Position numbers and translations under genes: made by a program. DNA of 64,000 nt, from the NCBI GenBank assembly GCA_032719365.1, contig CM064872.1, positions 45,864,252-45,928,251 on the forward strand. The letters run 5' to 3'. Source of the DNA: Prinsepia uniflora. Its lineage: Eukaryota; Streptophyta; Magnoliopsida; Rosales; Rosaceae. The notes under the pieces were generated by a model. It ran no database searches and was not told the DNA's origin. It saw only the letters and a list, made by a program, of their open reading frames with translations. Positions 1 to 12,291 of the stretch are shown in pieces. Positions within the stretch are counted from its first letter, which is position 1. The number at the start of each line of letters is the position of its first letter.

Positions 1-1290
1 GAATTTGTGAGCATTTTTGCGAGCATTGGCACACTATATAATGGACAATATGATTAAATTAATAACATATTGAAAATGGGCGCATGGGACGTAAAATATT
101 TACAAAATAAGAGAGGGAATTGAATGTCATTTATTGACACTAATTGGTAATAACCCACTAAATCAATTATGATTAATAACGTCTCTTGCCGACAGGATTG
201 TTTGAAACGGCCCTCAAATTTGAGAGAGACAGAGGCACTGTTTTGTAATAAGAGGAAAGAAAAAATAAAAATAAAAAGCTAGAATTTTGATAAGCAGTGG
301 TTCTTCGTTTGCTTACATTTGTTGAAATGTCATTAGTTCTAAGTCCGAAAATGAGAGGAGAGGTGCTAGAAGAACCTGCAGTGACGAAAGGTTTTTGGCG
401 AACAGGTGCCACGCGAGCGATTTGGGATGAAGGGATTGGACAGTACGGAGGTGGCACAGTAGGAGGGTGAAATTGTGGGTGAGAGGGAATAAAATAAGTG
501 AAGGAGTGCATGGGGCAATGAGACCGCATGTGGGCTGACAGAGCAGAGAGGGGAGTGGGACCCGCAGTCAATCATAGCAAAGATGCTAGCCTGGCGTCAA
601 TCACTGGACAGAACAGAACACAACACAAGGACCCAACTTATGTGTGACACGTCATTTTTTATGTTTTATGTTTTATTTTTGTTCCGTCAAAAATATCTCC
701 GAAATAAATGTACTAGGTGAAGATGGAAATAAATTGATATAAAAAAGAAGTGAACATTGAAATAGTAGCATCATTGGCATGTCTAAAGCTTTTTCCGGCG
801 GTAAACATATAGAATCAAAAAAATTGAAATTATACTGAGATCAAATTAAATTGAAAAAATATCAAATAGTAAAATTGATGTGATAATCAGTATAGGATTG
901 AATTTGTACCGATTCAAGTCGGTATAGTTTCGGTTTCGCAATTTTGAAAAACCGTCCTATATCGATACTGAACCTAATTAGTATTTTTAATTTTTTTTTA
1001 TAACTAAAACTATTTTCCTATTGGTTAGTATAACAATTATATACTAAAACTATTATGAGTTATTTATGGTCTAATGATAATAAATGTATCTAATTAAAAT
1101 TATCTTATCTACCATACTTGAAAATAGTCTTGTTGAACTATATTAGAAACCATTTTTCTTAACATAAGTACTAACAACAATAGTAGTCACCTAAGGAGTT
1201 GGCCTCATAATTCCTCATCAATAGTAGATTTTTTTTTTTTTTTAAAGTTTGTTAACTGAGTATTTGTTACACTAAAAACCATAATTCGTC
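1..1290. other. Unassigned AT-rich DNA
   Basis: I see no coding region or recognisable mobile-element end here. The open frames on the minus strand near 173-575 have no recognisable domain and low-complexity composition. From about 650 the DNA is very AT-rich, with a run of T at about 1230-1242. A segment near 905-975 contains repeated short words related to accgat/cggtat, of a kind that could form weak inverted repeats. The junction with the gypsy internal sequence to the right lies somewhere between 1240 and 1300 and I cannot fix it more closely. Confidence 0.5.
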
Positions 1291-2241
1291 ATTAGCATTC
1301 GCCTATCGGTTACACCGTTTATGCATATCCAAAAGGATATGGACCATAACTACTCGGTCCTCACGTCTCAATCCCTGTTGGATCTCATCCAGTCCAACTC
1401 TATCTATGATCCAATGTCGGACCACAGATATCGAACACATGCCCATTTTGACGGAGTCTGACAGGACCCATCTCAATCCCCCCGGGATTAGTGCGGGATG
1501 ACCCTGCTCCCGTCTGACACGAAGTGTCAGACAAGGGATATTTCCGTCCTTTGCCCTCCTGGGCTATCAGAGTACGCCAGGATCCGGAGGAGGTATGTGA
1601 TATCTCGGTCTCTGCTACAGTCCACATCTGATGTCAACCTGAAGGGTAGTCAAAATATTAAAAACTGTGAGTGGACAAAACAAAGAGTTATAAAAACATT
1701 TCATAAGACATTTGTACCCTCCACTAAAAAGCATGCATGCATTCGAAAACCATTTATCCAAAACAAACCATATGTGGGACTAAGCCCAAAGCAGATGTAA
1801 ACCAAGGTCGAAAGGACCACAATGAAAACGACCGTACGGGCCACTGCCCAAATCCATAAGGGACTCGGCCCCAAACCATAAAGAAATCAAGTACACGAGC
1901 CACTGCTCAAATCCTGTGCACACCTGTGCACACCACATATTATATATATACATATAAGTCACACAACCAATCCTGTCACGGTATCCAAAGCTACGCGCGT
2001 GCTACCCGGGTCTCAATCCGAGTCATCTCAAAGTCAAGGTCAATGTCCGCAGACCACTGACCCTACCCAAGGTAATAGTAACCATAGCCTTCCTGAGAGT
2101 AAGGAACCCAACTGGGGGGTGACTCCACTCAGTCGGTGCTCCGTGACTACTCCGGGGTCCACCCAGGCCAACGACCCTCCCCGGAGGAGATAATAGAAGT
2201 AAAGGAAGGTAGATGAACATATATATATACATAACATAATA

Positions 2242-2475
2242 TCCATGCCCGGTTCCCCTGAACCGTCATGATCCATAATATCCATAGCCAAGGTAACATG
2301 CCGGTTCCCATAGACCGTCATGTACCGTAATAACATAACCAGGTAACATGCCAGTTCCCATAAACCGTCATGTACCGCAATGACCAACAAGGGTTCATGC
2401 CGATTCCCATAAACCGTCATGAACCACGATACCATAACAAGGGTTCATGCCGGTTCCCATAAACCGTCATGAACC
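2242..2475 (-). repeat. Type-a hairpin minisatellite in solo LTR 1 (5 units)
   Basis: Five units of about 35 nt, spaced about 50 nt apart, start near 2242, 2291, 2342, 2391 and 2441. In the last two, outer arms GGTTCATG and CATGAACC enclose inner arms CGGTT (CGATT in unit 4) and AACCG with a CCCATA loop. In units 2 and 3 the outer arms become GGTA...CATG and CATGTACC, so both sides changed together. Orientation is given on the plus strand; the LTR itself reads on the minus strand, where the inverted repeats are equally present. Confidence 0.85.
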
Positions 2476-3180
2476 TGGGAATCCATTTAAGGTTCCCTGA
2501 CCTGAAATCAAAACCTTAAAGTGACTGGGTCTCGTGCCCGAACATAGGACATCAGCTGGGCACCGTGCCCGGAATCTGAGGTCATATGCCCGAGACAAAA
2601 CCAAATGGGTCTCGTACCCGAGTTTATCCTTTTGAAATCCAAATCCAGTTCATTTAAATCAATAAAGAAATACAGATCCGTATAAGCACCGTATAAGGCC
2701 GAAACCTTGAAATACGTGCTTATACGTAACCACATAGAAATGCACCCATGGCATCATCAAACATGTATTAAAACATATAACAAACATTTATGCATGCACC
2801 AATTTAGAAAACAAGGTCCACTCGCAGACCGTCCGAGCTGCCGCCTCGATTTGCGTGCCAAACGGCTCCCCTAGCCGATCACCATCACCGGAACTCCTGG
2901 ACCTGTCCAAATCGTAATAGAAGGTTACTAACTACTTAATTAACCTCCTACCAAAGCCCCGTAATTTTCCTGTATTTTTAACTATTTTTAAAACCGAACC
3001 TAAACCTTCCGATGCCCCGAAACATATCGAGACGGTGTCCGATTGACACGAAACCAGTCCCAAAATGTTCGTTACATCGAATAGATGATTTCCCGTGTTG
3101 AACACTTTCCCAAATTCCCTGTCACGCGCCCTCACACGCCGCCTGAAGTGGCTGCGCGTGGGCTTCACGCGCCAGCTACA

Positions 3181-3490
3181 GTACCGGCTGACGTCATCGC
3201 TGACATCAGCATGACGTCATCTGACAGCTGTCAGGTCTGACATGTCAGACTCTGACAAGTGCCACGTGTCATGCTCCCATTGGTCCACGTCACTGTGCTG
3301 TCAGTGCCACGTGGCAGTCTGACATGTGCCACGTGTCATCACGGCACTAGTCCACGTCTGTGCCACGTGTCAGCCCCTGATTGGGCCACGTCACTGACAT
3401 GTCAGTGCTGACTGTGCACTGACATGTGACACGTGTTGGCTGATGAGTGGTCCACGTCACCTGACAATCTGACAGGTGCCACGTCATCAT
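3181..3490 (-). promoter_or_regulatory. G-box / TGACGT-rich cluster in solo LTR 1
   Basis: About 300 bp packed with the words CACGTG (five copies, 3263-3436), CCACGT, TGACGTCA-like and TGACATGT. Plant bZIP and bHLH factors are known to bind CACGTG and TGACGT cores. The same kind of cluster occurs in the LTRs of B, C and the 58104 solo LTR. A regulatory role is inferred from motif density only. Confidence 0.5.
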
Positions 3491-4249
3491 GCCACGTCAC
3501 CACCTTCAACCACTCGACGGGTCGACCCGAACCCTGCAACCATATCGCCGTGACCCGCGACTTGATTCGGCCGGTTCTCCGCCGTCCGGCCACCAAAATC
3601 GTTCCCGTTTGTCCCATTCTCTTCGTCTCTCCCTAACCTAGAGTTCTAGGACCTTAGAATGGAAGGGAAACATCAAAAACTAACCCTTCAAGATTGGCTA
3701 TGGCGGGTGAGTTTTCCCCCGCCGTTCACGGCCGTTCCAAGCCACCCCAAGCCCCAAAACCAATCCTACTGACCTCCTAGGACTACCAGCAACCTAACCC
3801 AATCCTTGGAATCAGCTAAAAACCATTAAAACACAATTTCAAATTTTTGAAGTTTTCTTACCTCACGGGTTCGTTCCGCCGTGGCCTCCACCGTGGGCCA
3901 CTGTCCAGCCTCTCCGTCCTCTGCCTCTCACACTCCTCCCACGGTCACTTATGACTCAGATAAGGGAAGGTGAGGTGGGGTGTGGGTTGTGTTTCGGTTT
4001 TTGAAAGAAAATGAAGAAAAGGAAGAAAATGGAAAATGAAGAAGGATGATGAAGTGATGAAGGTGATGTCGTGGAAGAGAAGGGAGAAGGAGATGATGGC
4101 TGATGAGAGAAGAGAAATGGAGGGTGTGGATTTAAAGATGAGTTGAAATGGATGGTTAGGATTAATGGTTGGTGGATTTGATTTATAAAAATAATTAAAT
4201 AATATTAATTAATTATATAGATCCACATTTTGGGGGTCTAAGCCAATGG

Positions 4250-4273
4250 GATGAGTGACACTTGTCACTCATC
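4250..4273. promoter_or_regulatory. Conserved 24-bp palindrome (solo LTR 1)
   Basis: Inverted repeat with perfect 11-bp arms GATGAGTGACA and TGTCACTCATC separated by CT. The same palindrome, or one with a few changes, occurs about 350-510 bp from the start of most LTRs in the window, including 16567-16590, 27191-27214, 40152-40175, 42476-42499, 50270-50292 and near 55150 and 58565. Confidence 0.75.
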
Positions 4274-4794
4274 CATGGGGCCCACCAAAATATCCACCCA
4301 ATCAGATTTCGCCGAAACGTCCCCGTCTCGAAGTTCGTGCATAGTGAAATCGAACTTCCATGACCTATAACTCCCCCGTTCGAAATTCGATTTCAGTGTG
4401 CCGCCTGCCTATGGATTCGTATCGTCCTTATCTACGTAACGGTCTTCGGCCCTCGGCCATCAGACCTCCCGGTCAAAAAGTCAACATTTGACCCCATTTA
4501 ACCAAAATTACCAAAATGCCCCTAAACTTCCGAACGTCATAACTTCCTCCTCGAACGTCGGAATTGAACGTGCCACCAGTCTATGAACTCGCGACGTCAC
4601 GAACTACGTCACGGTCATCGGTCAAAGTCCATTTGACCGCCCGATTGAAAAGTCAACGTTTTGCCACCACTAGGGGCAAAACGGTCATTTCGCATCGTTC
4701 GTCCGATTTCGCCCAACTAATCACGGATTAGCCTCACTAATCGTGATTAGTCACTAATCTAATCCTGAAATTTGGGACGGGTCGTTACAGAGTC

Positions 4795-5531
4795 ACATCC
4801 CGACTGGTGACTCATCGTCATCACAATCACCGACACCAGCACTAGCACCAGTATCAGCACACAATCATCCACACTAGTATCAGCACACTAATACCAACAT
4901 CAGTATCAGCACAACCACTAGCATTAATCCCAACATTAGCACACGGTGTGCGCATCAGACAACCCTGGATCTCCTCTCATACCGAGCGACGACCCCATAC
5001 CTCTGTTCGAATGGGAGAAACTCTGCCTCCCTCGTACCCAACAACTCTGGGTACAGTCACCCTGACAACTCATACGAGAAAAGGAAACGTTCATCGAACG
5101 TCCCCGATTCCCAACAACCATAACTACAACTACTCTCGGTAGTCGTGTCTGCCACAGACTCGTGCAGACCTAACCGCCAGACATCGCCATCGAGACTCCG
5201 CATCCAACAGAATCAACCGCCTGCACTAACTACACCGTATCCCCACTTCGGGATTCCATCGACAAGTACCAACCCTAGTAACCTGTCCAACCAAACTCTA
5301 ACTAGTCGTAACTCGACTCAACCAATGTCGTCTACCCGGTCGTCCACGACCTTAGTTGAACCAACAATCCATCACAACTAGAGTAGCACGGCAACCATCT
5401 AGGTCTAACCGATAAGTACAACCCTGACTGTAGAGTGCAGTCCCATCACTAAAGCTGACTTGACTAGACCTGACATGACCGACGGTCGGTCTAGACTCCG
5501 AAAAGTCATCAAAGTCAAACCACTCGCCAAC
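4795..5531 (-). mobile_element. Element D internal fragment with conserved non-coding domain
   Basis: Internal sequence of D between the two solo LTRs. Read on the minus strand it matches the non-coding internal domain of B (52440-52930) and F (30720-31060). Shared landmarks are the palindrome GCACACGGTGTGC at 4939-4951, a run of degenerate GGTGCTGGTACT-like repeats at 4800-4930, and an inverted repeat ACGTTC/GAACGT at 5087-5101. The frames at 4948-5142 and 5145-5381 have no recognisable domain and are probably chance frames. Confidence 0.7.
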
Positions 5532-8500
5532 TGTCAGGACCCACCCTAGTTTCACCCCGAAATCCGAGGTAAATCCTGCTCCCATCTGACTCCCCGACAC
5601 AAAACTAAAGTAAAACACACACGTAGGCACCACGTACGCATTCAGACGAAGGAGAACTATATAACAAATCCCGAAGTCAACAGTTTGACAGAGCATAATA
5701 CCACTACAGAAGAAAGAAAACTGAAAAGTTAAGTACACGCACAACGGAAAATTAACACAGTTCGGGATCGCTCTCGTGACTTCTATGCCTCAGACGCTGC
5801 CTCGACGCCAAAATCCCGCGTTAGCTCCACGACCTGGAGGGAAAGTTTAAACAGAAGGTGTGAGTGGACCATAAATAAAAGAACAATTTCCAAAACCATT
5901 TTATAAGAAAACCGGGTTTAGCCCTCCGTTTTGAAACCACATGCATAACCCAGTTATTAAAACAGTTATCAATCAATCGCAATAAAACATTTACAGAAAC
6001 AATTTAGAAACCAGTATAAGTCACATAACCTCATCATAAGAACAGAAACACTATAAAACAGTTAGAGAAACCAGAGCTAAAACATCATAAGACCGTAGCA
6101 TAAACCATGAATATCAAACCATCATTTTCCGATCAAACCTGCTGGACCTATCCGAGTCTTTAAACTCAAATCCAGGCCTCAATATTATCCGAGTCTATAA
6201 ACTCCCGAGTCTTTAAACTGAACAGGCCTACGGGGGAAATATCAATATATCCGAGTCTTTAAACTCCCGAGTCTTTAAACTCAATCCGGGTCTTTAAGGG
6301 CCCGTCCCCCGTCAATCAATATCCGGGTCTTTAAACCCAATATCCAGATCCAGCAAATCCAATCAAAACCATTTGAAACCCATTTCCAAATCCACATCCA
6401 AACCCAAATCCGAAATCACTGGTCCGATGCTCGTCCGACATCCAGAACCGTCATTCCGAACCCAATCCGGAATACCACTTTCCAATCTTAAAACCAAATC
6501 TCGATTCTCGAAATCCGATTTCAAAACCGAAAATCCTTAATCATCAAATCATGTTCCCAAAATCCACTTATGAAAATCCTTTAACGTTTGAAATCCCAAA
6601 ACCATAGCTTCATATTCAGAAATCACACTTTCTCGTAAAACGTGCCATATACGTTATTTCTCGAAAACCGTGCAATGATATAAAACCACATCATAAATCC
6701 AACATTCATGAAATCACAAAACAAGTATAGAAAAACAGTTATGCATGCTCGAGTTTAAGGAAAGGGTCCACTCACAGTACCGAGCCCTCAAGCGCGTCCC
6801 GAACGTCACGTACGTTCCTCAGCTTCCTCGGGAAGTCCCGAACCTGTCAACAACCGCCAAAGTACGTTACTAACACATCTACGAAGGTCCACCTAATTTT
6901 CCCCAAAAATCCCCGGGTCCTAAACGTAACGAACCTAAACCCTAAGCCTTCACCCTCGTGAAACTACATCGAATCGACGTCCGAACAGCCCGAAACCAAT
7001 CCCATTAAACTCGTCACAACACTTAGACCAAAAACCAAGTTGACCGTTTTCCCAACCGCCGCCGCACGCGCCTCCACGCGCCGCCCAAAGTGGCTGCGCG
7101 TGGCCCTCACGCGCCAGCTACAGTACCGTCATCTTCCTCGCGTCGACCAGGTTCGACACAGTTGCTGCAATTCGAACCGGCATCAGCGGTTCTCCGCCTT
7201 CCGTCCACCAGATCGACTCCTTTCTTCACCCACTGTTTAGTCCAGACCTAGGCTACTCTTTCCCCTTACTCAGACACCTCAACTCACCCTAAAACCTGCC
7301 GACTCAAGCTCGAATAGAACCCGAACACCTACCCTGTTTCCTTCTCCGGCCAACCCGATCACCTCCAGTCACGGTAACCACCGTAGACGGTTCCCAAAAC
7401 CTCCCTGAACCTCACCTTACTCACCAAAACCGTCGACTCTCTCCCTAAGTCCACGACTCTACGTTTGAAGCAAAACGGAAAAACAGGGCACACAGGGCAC
7501 CTTCCGTCGTCTAGCCTCCACCGTGCACCTCCCCGTCACGGCAGCACAACCAGAAGACACCCAGGACTCAACTAAGTCCTCTAGACCTCCCTAGACTCTT
7601 CAATTCAACCCCTAAACTCACGACTTTCGATTTGAAAATCGACGGGAAAAACAGAGCATCGAAGGAAAGTTAAGAAATTACCTGCCCTCGTGTCACTGTC
7701 GTGAGCTCAGCCGTGAGGCAGTAGCTCCTCCCGTCCTCCTCCAGCCTCTGGACACTTCCACTGGCCTCGATTGGTTGATCACGGCCACAACACCACCCAC
7801 AAACACTCACTTCCTCCCTGTTGTTCTCTGATTTCCCGTGGCTCTCAACTCACACACACACAACCACCACACCATCTAACCTTCTCACTCTCTCCCTCTC
7901 AGTCTATGATCACTCATCCCCTCACCACTTCACACCAACACTCTCGGCCACCGTCCAATTTGCCCTCAATCTCCCCCTCTGTTTTCTGTTCTTTGAACAC
8001 ACACACGACACACACACACCTTCACGGTTGCCCCAAATAATTGGACCGTGTATGCTAGAAACCTCTAGCCCTTCTGCACGTGTCATCATCCCAAAATTCC
8101 TTCTCCCACATGTTTCAATCTGAGTCTTCCATCTGTCCCTCTTTGTTGCACCAGGCCCAAAGCCCAAAGACCAAAATGCCCTTGCTTTTAAGTCAAAATT
8201 ACAACTTTGCCACTACCTTTCTAGACCCGTCATTCTCACCTCGTAAGTCCTATGAATACGTGTCGCCTGTCATCGAACTCAGGACGACGAGATCTATCTA
8301 ATGGTCCTAGGTCAACGTACCAAAATCCAATCTTACGAAAAGTCAACTATTCCCCCTAATTTAGCCCAAATTACGGTTATGCCCTCAACCTTCCGAACAT
8401 CATAACTTCCTCCTCGGATGTCGGAATCGGGCGTGCCACCTGTCTACGGATTCGTGTCGTCCTAGTCTACGTCCCAGTCACCGGTCCAAGTCCAGTTGAC

Positions 8501-8652
8501 CGCCTGAATTAAAGTCAACTTTTTGCTCGAACTAGGGGCAAAATCGTCATTCTAGGCACTCGACCTTCTCGGGACCAACTAACCCCCGATTAAGCTCACT
8601 AATCCCAACTTAAACACTTCCTTAACCCTAATTTCTGGGACGTGTCATTACA
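5532..8652 (-). mobile_element. Solo LTR 2 (TSD CCAAC)
   Basis: A complete minus-strand LTR of 3121 bp, beginning TGTCAGGACCC and ending GTGTCATTACA on the plus strand. Perfect 5-bp duplications CCAAC lie at 5527-5531 and 8653-8657, within element D internal DNA. It carries a type-c hairpin array (6151-6338), a CA-rich microsatellite near 7848-7870, and donor-like GTAATT on the minus strand near 7680. No coding sequence is recognisable; frames such as 7771-8123 cross CA/TC-rich sequence. Confidence 0.92.
6151..6338 (-). repeat. Type-c hairpin minisatellite in solo LTR 2
   Basis: At least six short units of the form CCGAGTCTTTAAACTC, each an inverted repeat (GAGT...ACTC, loop CTTTAA). Variants GGGT...ACCC occur at the right end (near 6323-6338), so arms change in step. 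The same unit appears in the opposite orientation in the LTRs of E (23799-23890 and 33477-33695). Confidence 0.8.
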
Positions 8653-8657
8653 CCAAC

Positions 8658-9215
8658 TCACCTTTCCAAACCATACATCCTACCTTAGGGTTCTACGATC
8701 ACTACCTAGGTTTCCTCTGAACCCAACTACAGAAAGCAATATGATCCACAACCTGACCGACTACGGGGTCTCGACATCATAAAGGCATAAATCCAATACT
8801 ACCGTCAGTTCAACTAGGGTTCCTCGAACCCGGCTGCTCCCAGTAGCATAGCCATCCAACTCAACAAAATCCGACCATATAATGGTCACAACACCGAACT
8901 GTCGTCAAATGGATCCTACGACATCGTGGAAGACGATCCCAACTAACCGTCTCACAATCAAAACTCTCAAGTACTAGTACGTTCATCCTTTCGTAGGGTC
9001 CCACACTATCATCCATGACAGAACTATGGCAACCCCGGCATCAAATGCCGAACCAAAACCTTCCACGATTACTTCCTACTAACTATCGTACCGGCATCCT
9101 AACTACCAGGTTGATAACGAACTGTAGCCCATTGAGACATCACATCCTCGAACTGTACGATACTCCAAGAGCTACACGTTTGCTCGAATAGAGACAACCC
9201 CGCTATGATACCACT
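8658..9215 (-). mobile_element. Element D internal 5' leader and primer-binding site
   Basis: Non-coding internal DNA between solo LTR 2 and the D 5' LTR. The reverse complement of 9203-9213 reads TGGTATCATAG. It starts 2 nt inside the LTR end and resembles the plant initiator-tRNA-Met primer-binding site TGGTATCAGAGC, with one change. This fixes the element as minus-strand and 9216-12291 as its 5' LTR. No gag start is recognisable in the segment. Confidence 0.75.
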
Positions 9216-9981
9216 TGTTAGGACCCATCCTCAATCCCCCCGGGATTAGCGAGGAACGCCCCTGATCCCGTCTGACACGGAGTGTCAGACCAGGGAAATT
9301 AAAACCTTTAACCTGAAGGCTTCGAGAGTACGCCAGGATCCGGAGGAGCTATGTGATGTCCCGGTCTCTGCTACAGTCCGTACCGTATTCAACCTGAAAG
9401 GCATTGAAAACAGAAAGACTGTGAGTGGACAAAAAGTAATAAGTTTAGTAAAATACATTTCATAAAAGACCTTTATACCCTTCACTAAAAAGCATGCATG
9501 CATAGTAAAACCATTTATCCAATCACATATGTTTAAACAACCATAATCATACGGGCTCCTGCCCAAACCATTTACAGAAAACCATAACATAGTAAACATA
9601 TATGGGATCTCAGCCCAAATCCATTTATCATCATAAAACATAATTTCCCAAACCATTTGAAATCATGTTCATCCATATAGTTCATATCACCAAACCTGTC
9701 AAGGTAATCTAGAGCTACGCGCGTGGTACCCAGGATCTCAAACCCAAGTCTCTCTAGGCTCCACTCAGGTCAATGTCCGTAGATCAATGACCCTCCTTGG
9801 AGGTTATGAACCATAGCCTTTCTGAGTGTAAGGAACCCAACTGGGGGGCAACTCCACTCAGTCAGTGCTCTGTGACTACTCTGGGGTCCACCTAGGCCAA
9901 CGACCCTCCCCGGAGGAGACAATCATATATAAAAGATGGCATACAAAAAACCTTTTGAAATTATTCTTTAAAACTTTCAAG

Positions 9982-10125
9982 GATTCATGCTCGGCCCCCA
10001 TAAGCCGTCATGAATCATAAAATCCTTTCAAGGGTTCATGCCGGTCCCCATAAACCGTCATGACCTATAAAACCTTTCCAGGGTTCATGCTGGTTCCCAT
10101 AAACCGTCATGAACCATAAAAACCA
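9982..10125 (-). repeat. Type-a hairpin minisatellite in D 5' LTR (3 units)
   Basis: Three units homologous to those at 2242-2475. The first has outer arms GATTCATG and CATGAATC and inner arms CGGC and GCCG. The third has outer arms GGTTCATG and CATGAACC and an inner GGTT/AACC pair. The differences between units fall on both arms together, so pairing is kept. One related unit also lies in solo LTR 3 near 14808-14843. Confidence 0.82.
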
Positions 10126-10509
10126 TTAATGGGTCCTTGGCCCGAAATCACAATTGTAAAACGTAACTTTACCCTAAGCCCGAATCCACATACGAACTGG
10201 GTATCATGCCCGAATAGTAAACCAATTGGGCCTCCAGCCCGTTGCCTCGTTAAATCAAATGGACCTCAAGTCTAAGAGTTCGTAAATCAAATGGCTCTCG
10301 TGCCCGATTCCATATTTGCAAGTCCGAAATTGATTTAAGATCCAATTGGGCCTCTGGCCCGAGAACGTCACTAAAAGGACTTCTAGTCCTAGAGTTTCCA
10401 AAACAAACGGGTCTCGAACTCGAGTTTACCTTTTCAAATCCAAATCCATTTCATGAAGTCATTTCCAAAACTATAAGTACGAAAAATCAGTGCAAAACCA
10501 AAAACCTCA

Positions 10510-10531
10510 ATTTACGTGCAAGCACGTAAAT
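10510..10531. repeat. Inverted repeat ATTTACGTGC / GCACGTAAAT
   Basis: Perfect 10-bp arms with a 2-nt AA centre. The LTR of element F has the counterpart at 28623-28646 with 11-bp arms. Located next to the hairpin arrays in both. Confidence 0.75.
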
Positions 10532-12291
10532 CGCCTCGAAATGCGTGAAATCATATAATTCACCAATATCCAAATCAACATCATAGAATCACATTCATAA
10601 TCCATATAAAACATTTATGCATGCATCACAGTTTAGAAATCAAGGTCCACTCACAGACCGTCTTAAACTGCCACCTCGGTTTTCGTGCTGTAAGCCTCAC
10701 CTGGCTAATCATCTTCACCGGGACTCCCAAACCTGTCCAAATCAATCTAGAGGGTTACTAACTACCTTATTAACCTCTCATTGAAGTCCCGTAATTTTCC
10801 CGAATTTTTAACTATTTTAAATCTTGAACCTAAACCTTCTGATGCCCCGAACATTATAGAGACTGTGTCCGATCGACACGAAACCAGTCCCAAAATGTTC
10901 GTTACATCGAATAGAGTGTTTCACATGTTGAAAAATTCCCCAAATTAGTGTTCACGTGCCCTCACGCGCCCCAAGAAGGTCCTACGTGTGAGCCCACACG
11001 CCAAGACACTATTCATCTTCCTTGTCCTCCAGTAGACCCGGTCCACTGGTAAGAACCGGACCGGACCGGTCTGGGCCTGTTCAGCATCCCAACTCGTCCA
11101 TTTTTATCCCATTTCGTTCTATTTTGATCCTAATCCCTTCCTAATCTTGTTTCCTATCTTTTTAACTATTAAAAACATAAGAACAACCGTGAAAATCATA
11201 CCTCCAAGTTCGACAATGGTAACGGCGGCAGCAACCTCCACCTGTCGTGCTTCCTGGGCGACCAAGCACTCTAAAACCATCCCATTTGTCTCCCCAGACC
11301 TCCAGAAGAAAAACCCAAATGTTAGTTTCGATTAAAGACCAACAAAAACCATGTTTCGAATTTCAAAACCAAAACCTGCCTTCTCGGGTTTCTTTGGCCA
11401 CCGTCCACGGTGATCCTCCCTGACAGTCACATCCTCAACGCCTCTCCTCACTCTCACATTCTCATTCATATACCAAGTCCCACTAATGAGGTTTGGAGGG
11501 TGTTCATGAAAGGGGGGGGGGGGGTGCTCGGGTTGCTTATGGAGAAAATGAAGAATGATGTTTGGGTTACGGGAAAAGAAATGAAGATGGTGTCTGATGA
11601 TGATCAGATGAGAGAGGGGAGGATGAGATGAATGGTGAGGATTGAGAGTTTAGATTAGATGGAGGGCTAGCATTGAGTGGTGGGTAGATTAGATTATAAA
11701 ATTATTAAAATAATATTATATAATTACTTAGATCCACAAATTAGGGAAATTGACTAATGGGATGAGTGACCGTCCATGGATCCCACCAAAATATCTGACC
11801 AATTACATTATGCCACTTAATCATCGCCTCGATATACGTGCACAATAAAGTCGAACTTCCGTGACCCATAACTTTCCCGTTCGAAGTCCGATTTCGACGT
11901 GCTGCCTGTCTACGGATTCGTATCGTCCCGATCTATGTAACAATCCTCGGCCCTCGGCCATCGGACCTCCGAGGTCAAAAGTAAACTATTTACCTCCTTT
12001 TAACCAAATTACCAAAATGCCCCCAAAGTTCTGAACGTCATAACTTTTTCCTCGAACGTCGGAATCAAACATGCCACATGTCTATGAACTCGTGATGTCC
12101 AGAACTACGTCACAGTCATTGGCGAAAGTCCATTTGACCGCCTGAACGAAAAGTCAACTTTTTGCCCACGTCTAGGGGCAAAATGGTCATTTTGCATCGT
12201 TTTTCCGAAAGTACCCCACTAATCACCGATTAAGCTTACTAATCATGATTGGTCAATAATATAATCTCGAAATTCGAGACGGGTCGTTACA

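Larger units (their letters stand above)
1459..4789 (-). mobile_element. Solo LTR 1 (TSD GAGTC)
   Basis: A complete LTR on the minus strand, 3331 bp. On the plus strand it begins TGACAGGACCC and ends GGGTCGTTACA. Perfect 5-bp target-site duplications GAGTC lie at 1454-1458 and 4790-4794. Both flanks belong to the internal region of element D, so this copy inserted there and was then reduced to one LTR by LTR-LTR recombination. It contains a type-a hairpin array (2242-2475), a G-box cluster (3181-3490), and a promoter-side palindrome (4250-4273). Open frames inside it, such as 2040-2435 and 3402-3617, run through these repeats and have no domain. Confidence 0.92.
1290..12291 (-). mobile_element. 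Element D: Ty3/gypsy-type LTR element, 3' end missing, hosting two solo LTRs
   Basis: Minus-strand LTR retrotransposon. Its 5' LTR is at 9216-12291 and its primer-binding site at about 9203-9213. The internal region runs leftwards through 8653-9215, 4795-5531 and about 1290-1458, separated by two later solo LTRs. When the solo LTRs are removed, the left flank at 1370-1458 and right flank from 4790 join into sequence that matches, in reverse complement, the internal regions of element F (31015-31110) and element B (52840-52930). The 3' LTR that should lie left of about 1150 is absent, so the element was truncated there. No coding sequence for gag or pol is recognisable in what is left. Seen directly: boundaries and homology. 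Inferred: membership of Ty3/gypsy, from B and from LTR similarity. Confidence 0.75.
9216..12291 (-). mobile_element. Element D 5' LTR
   Basis: LTR of 3076 bp beginning TGTTAGGACCC and ending GGGTCGTTACA on the plus strand, next to the primer-binding site on its left. It contains a type-a hairpin array (9982-10125), weaker type-b repeats with GGGCCTC...GCCC words (about 10140-10420), a long inverted repeat (10510-10531), and a G homopolymer at about 11512-11524. The five bases to the right are TCATC; the matching duplication is lost with the truncated left end. Confidence 0.88.

Noticed and set aside
1228..1242. Poly-T run as the tail of a reversed LINE or SINE
   Set aside because: No RT, no RNA polymerase III boxes and no flanking duplication that I could find.
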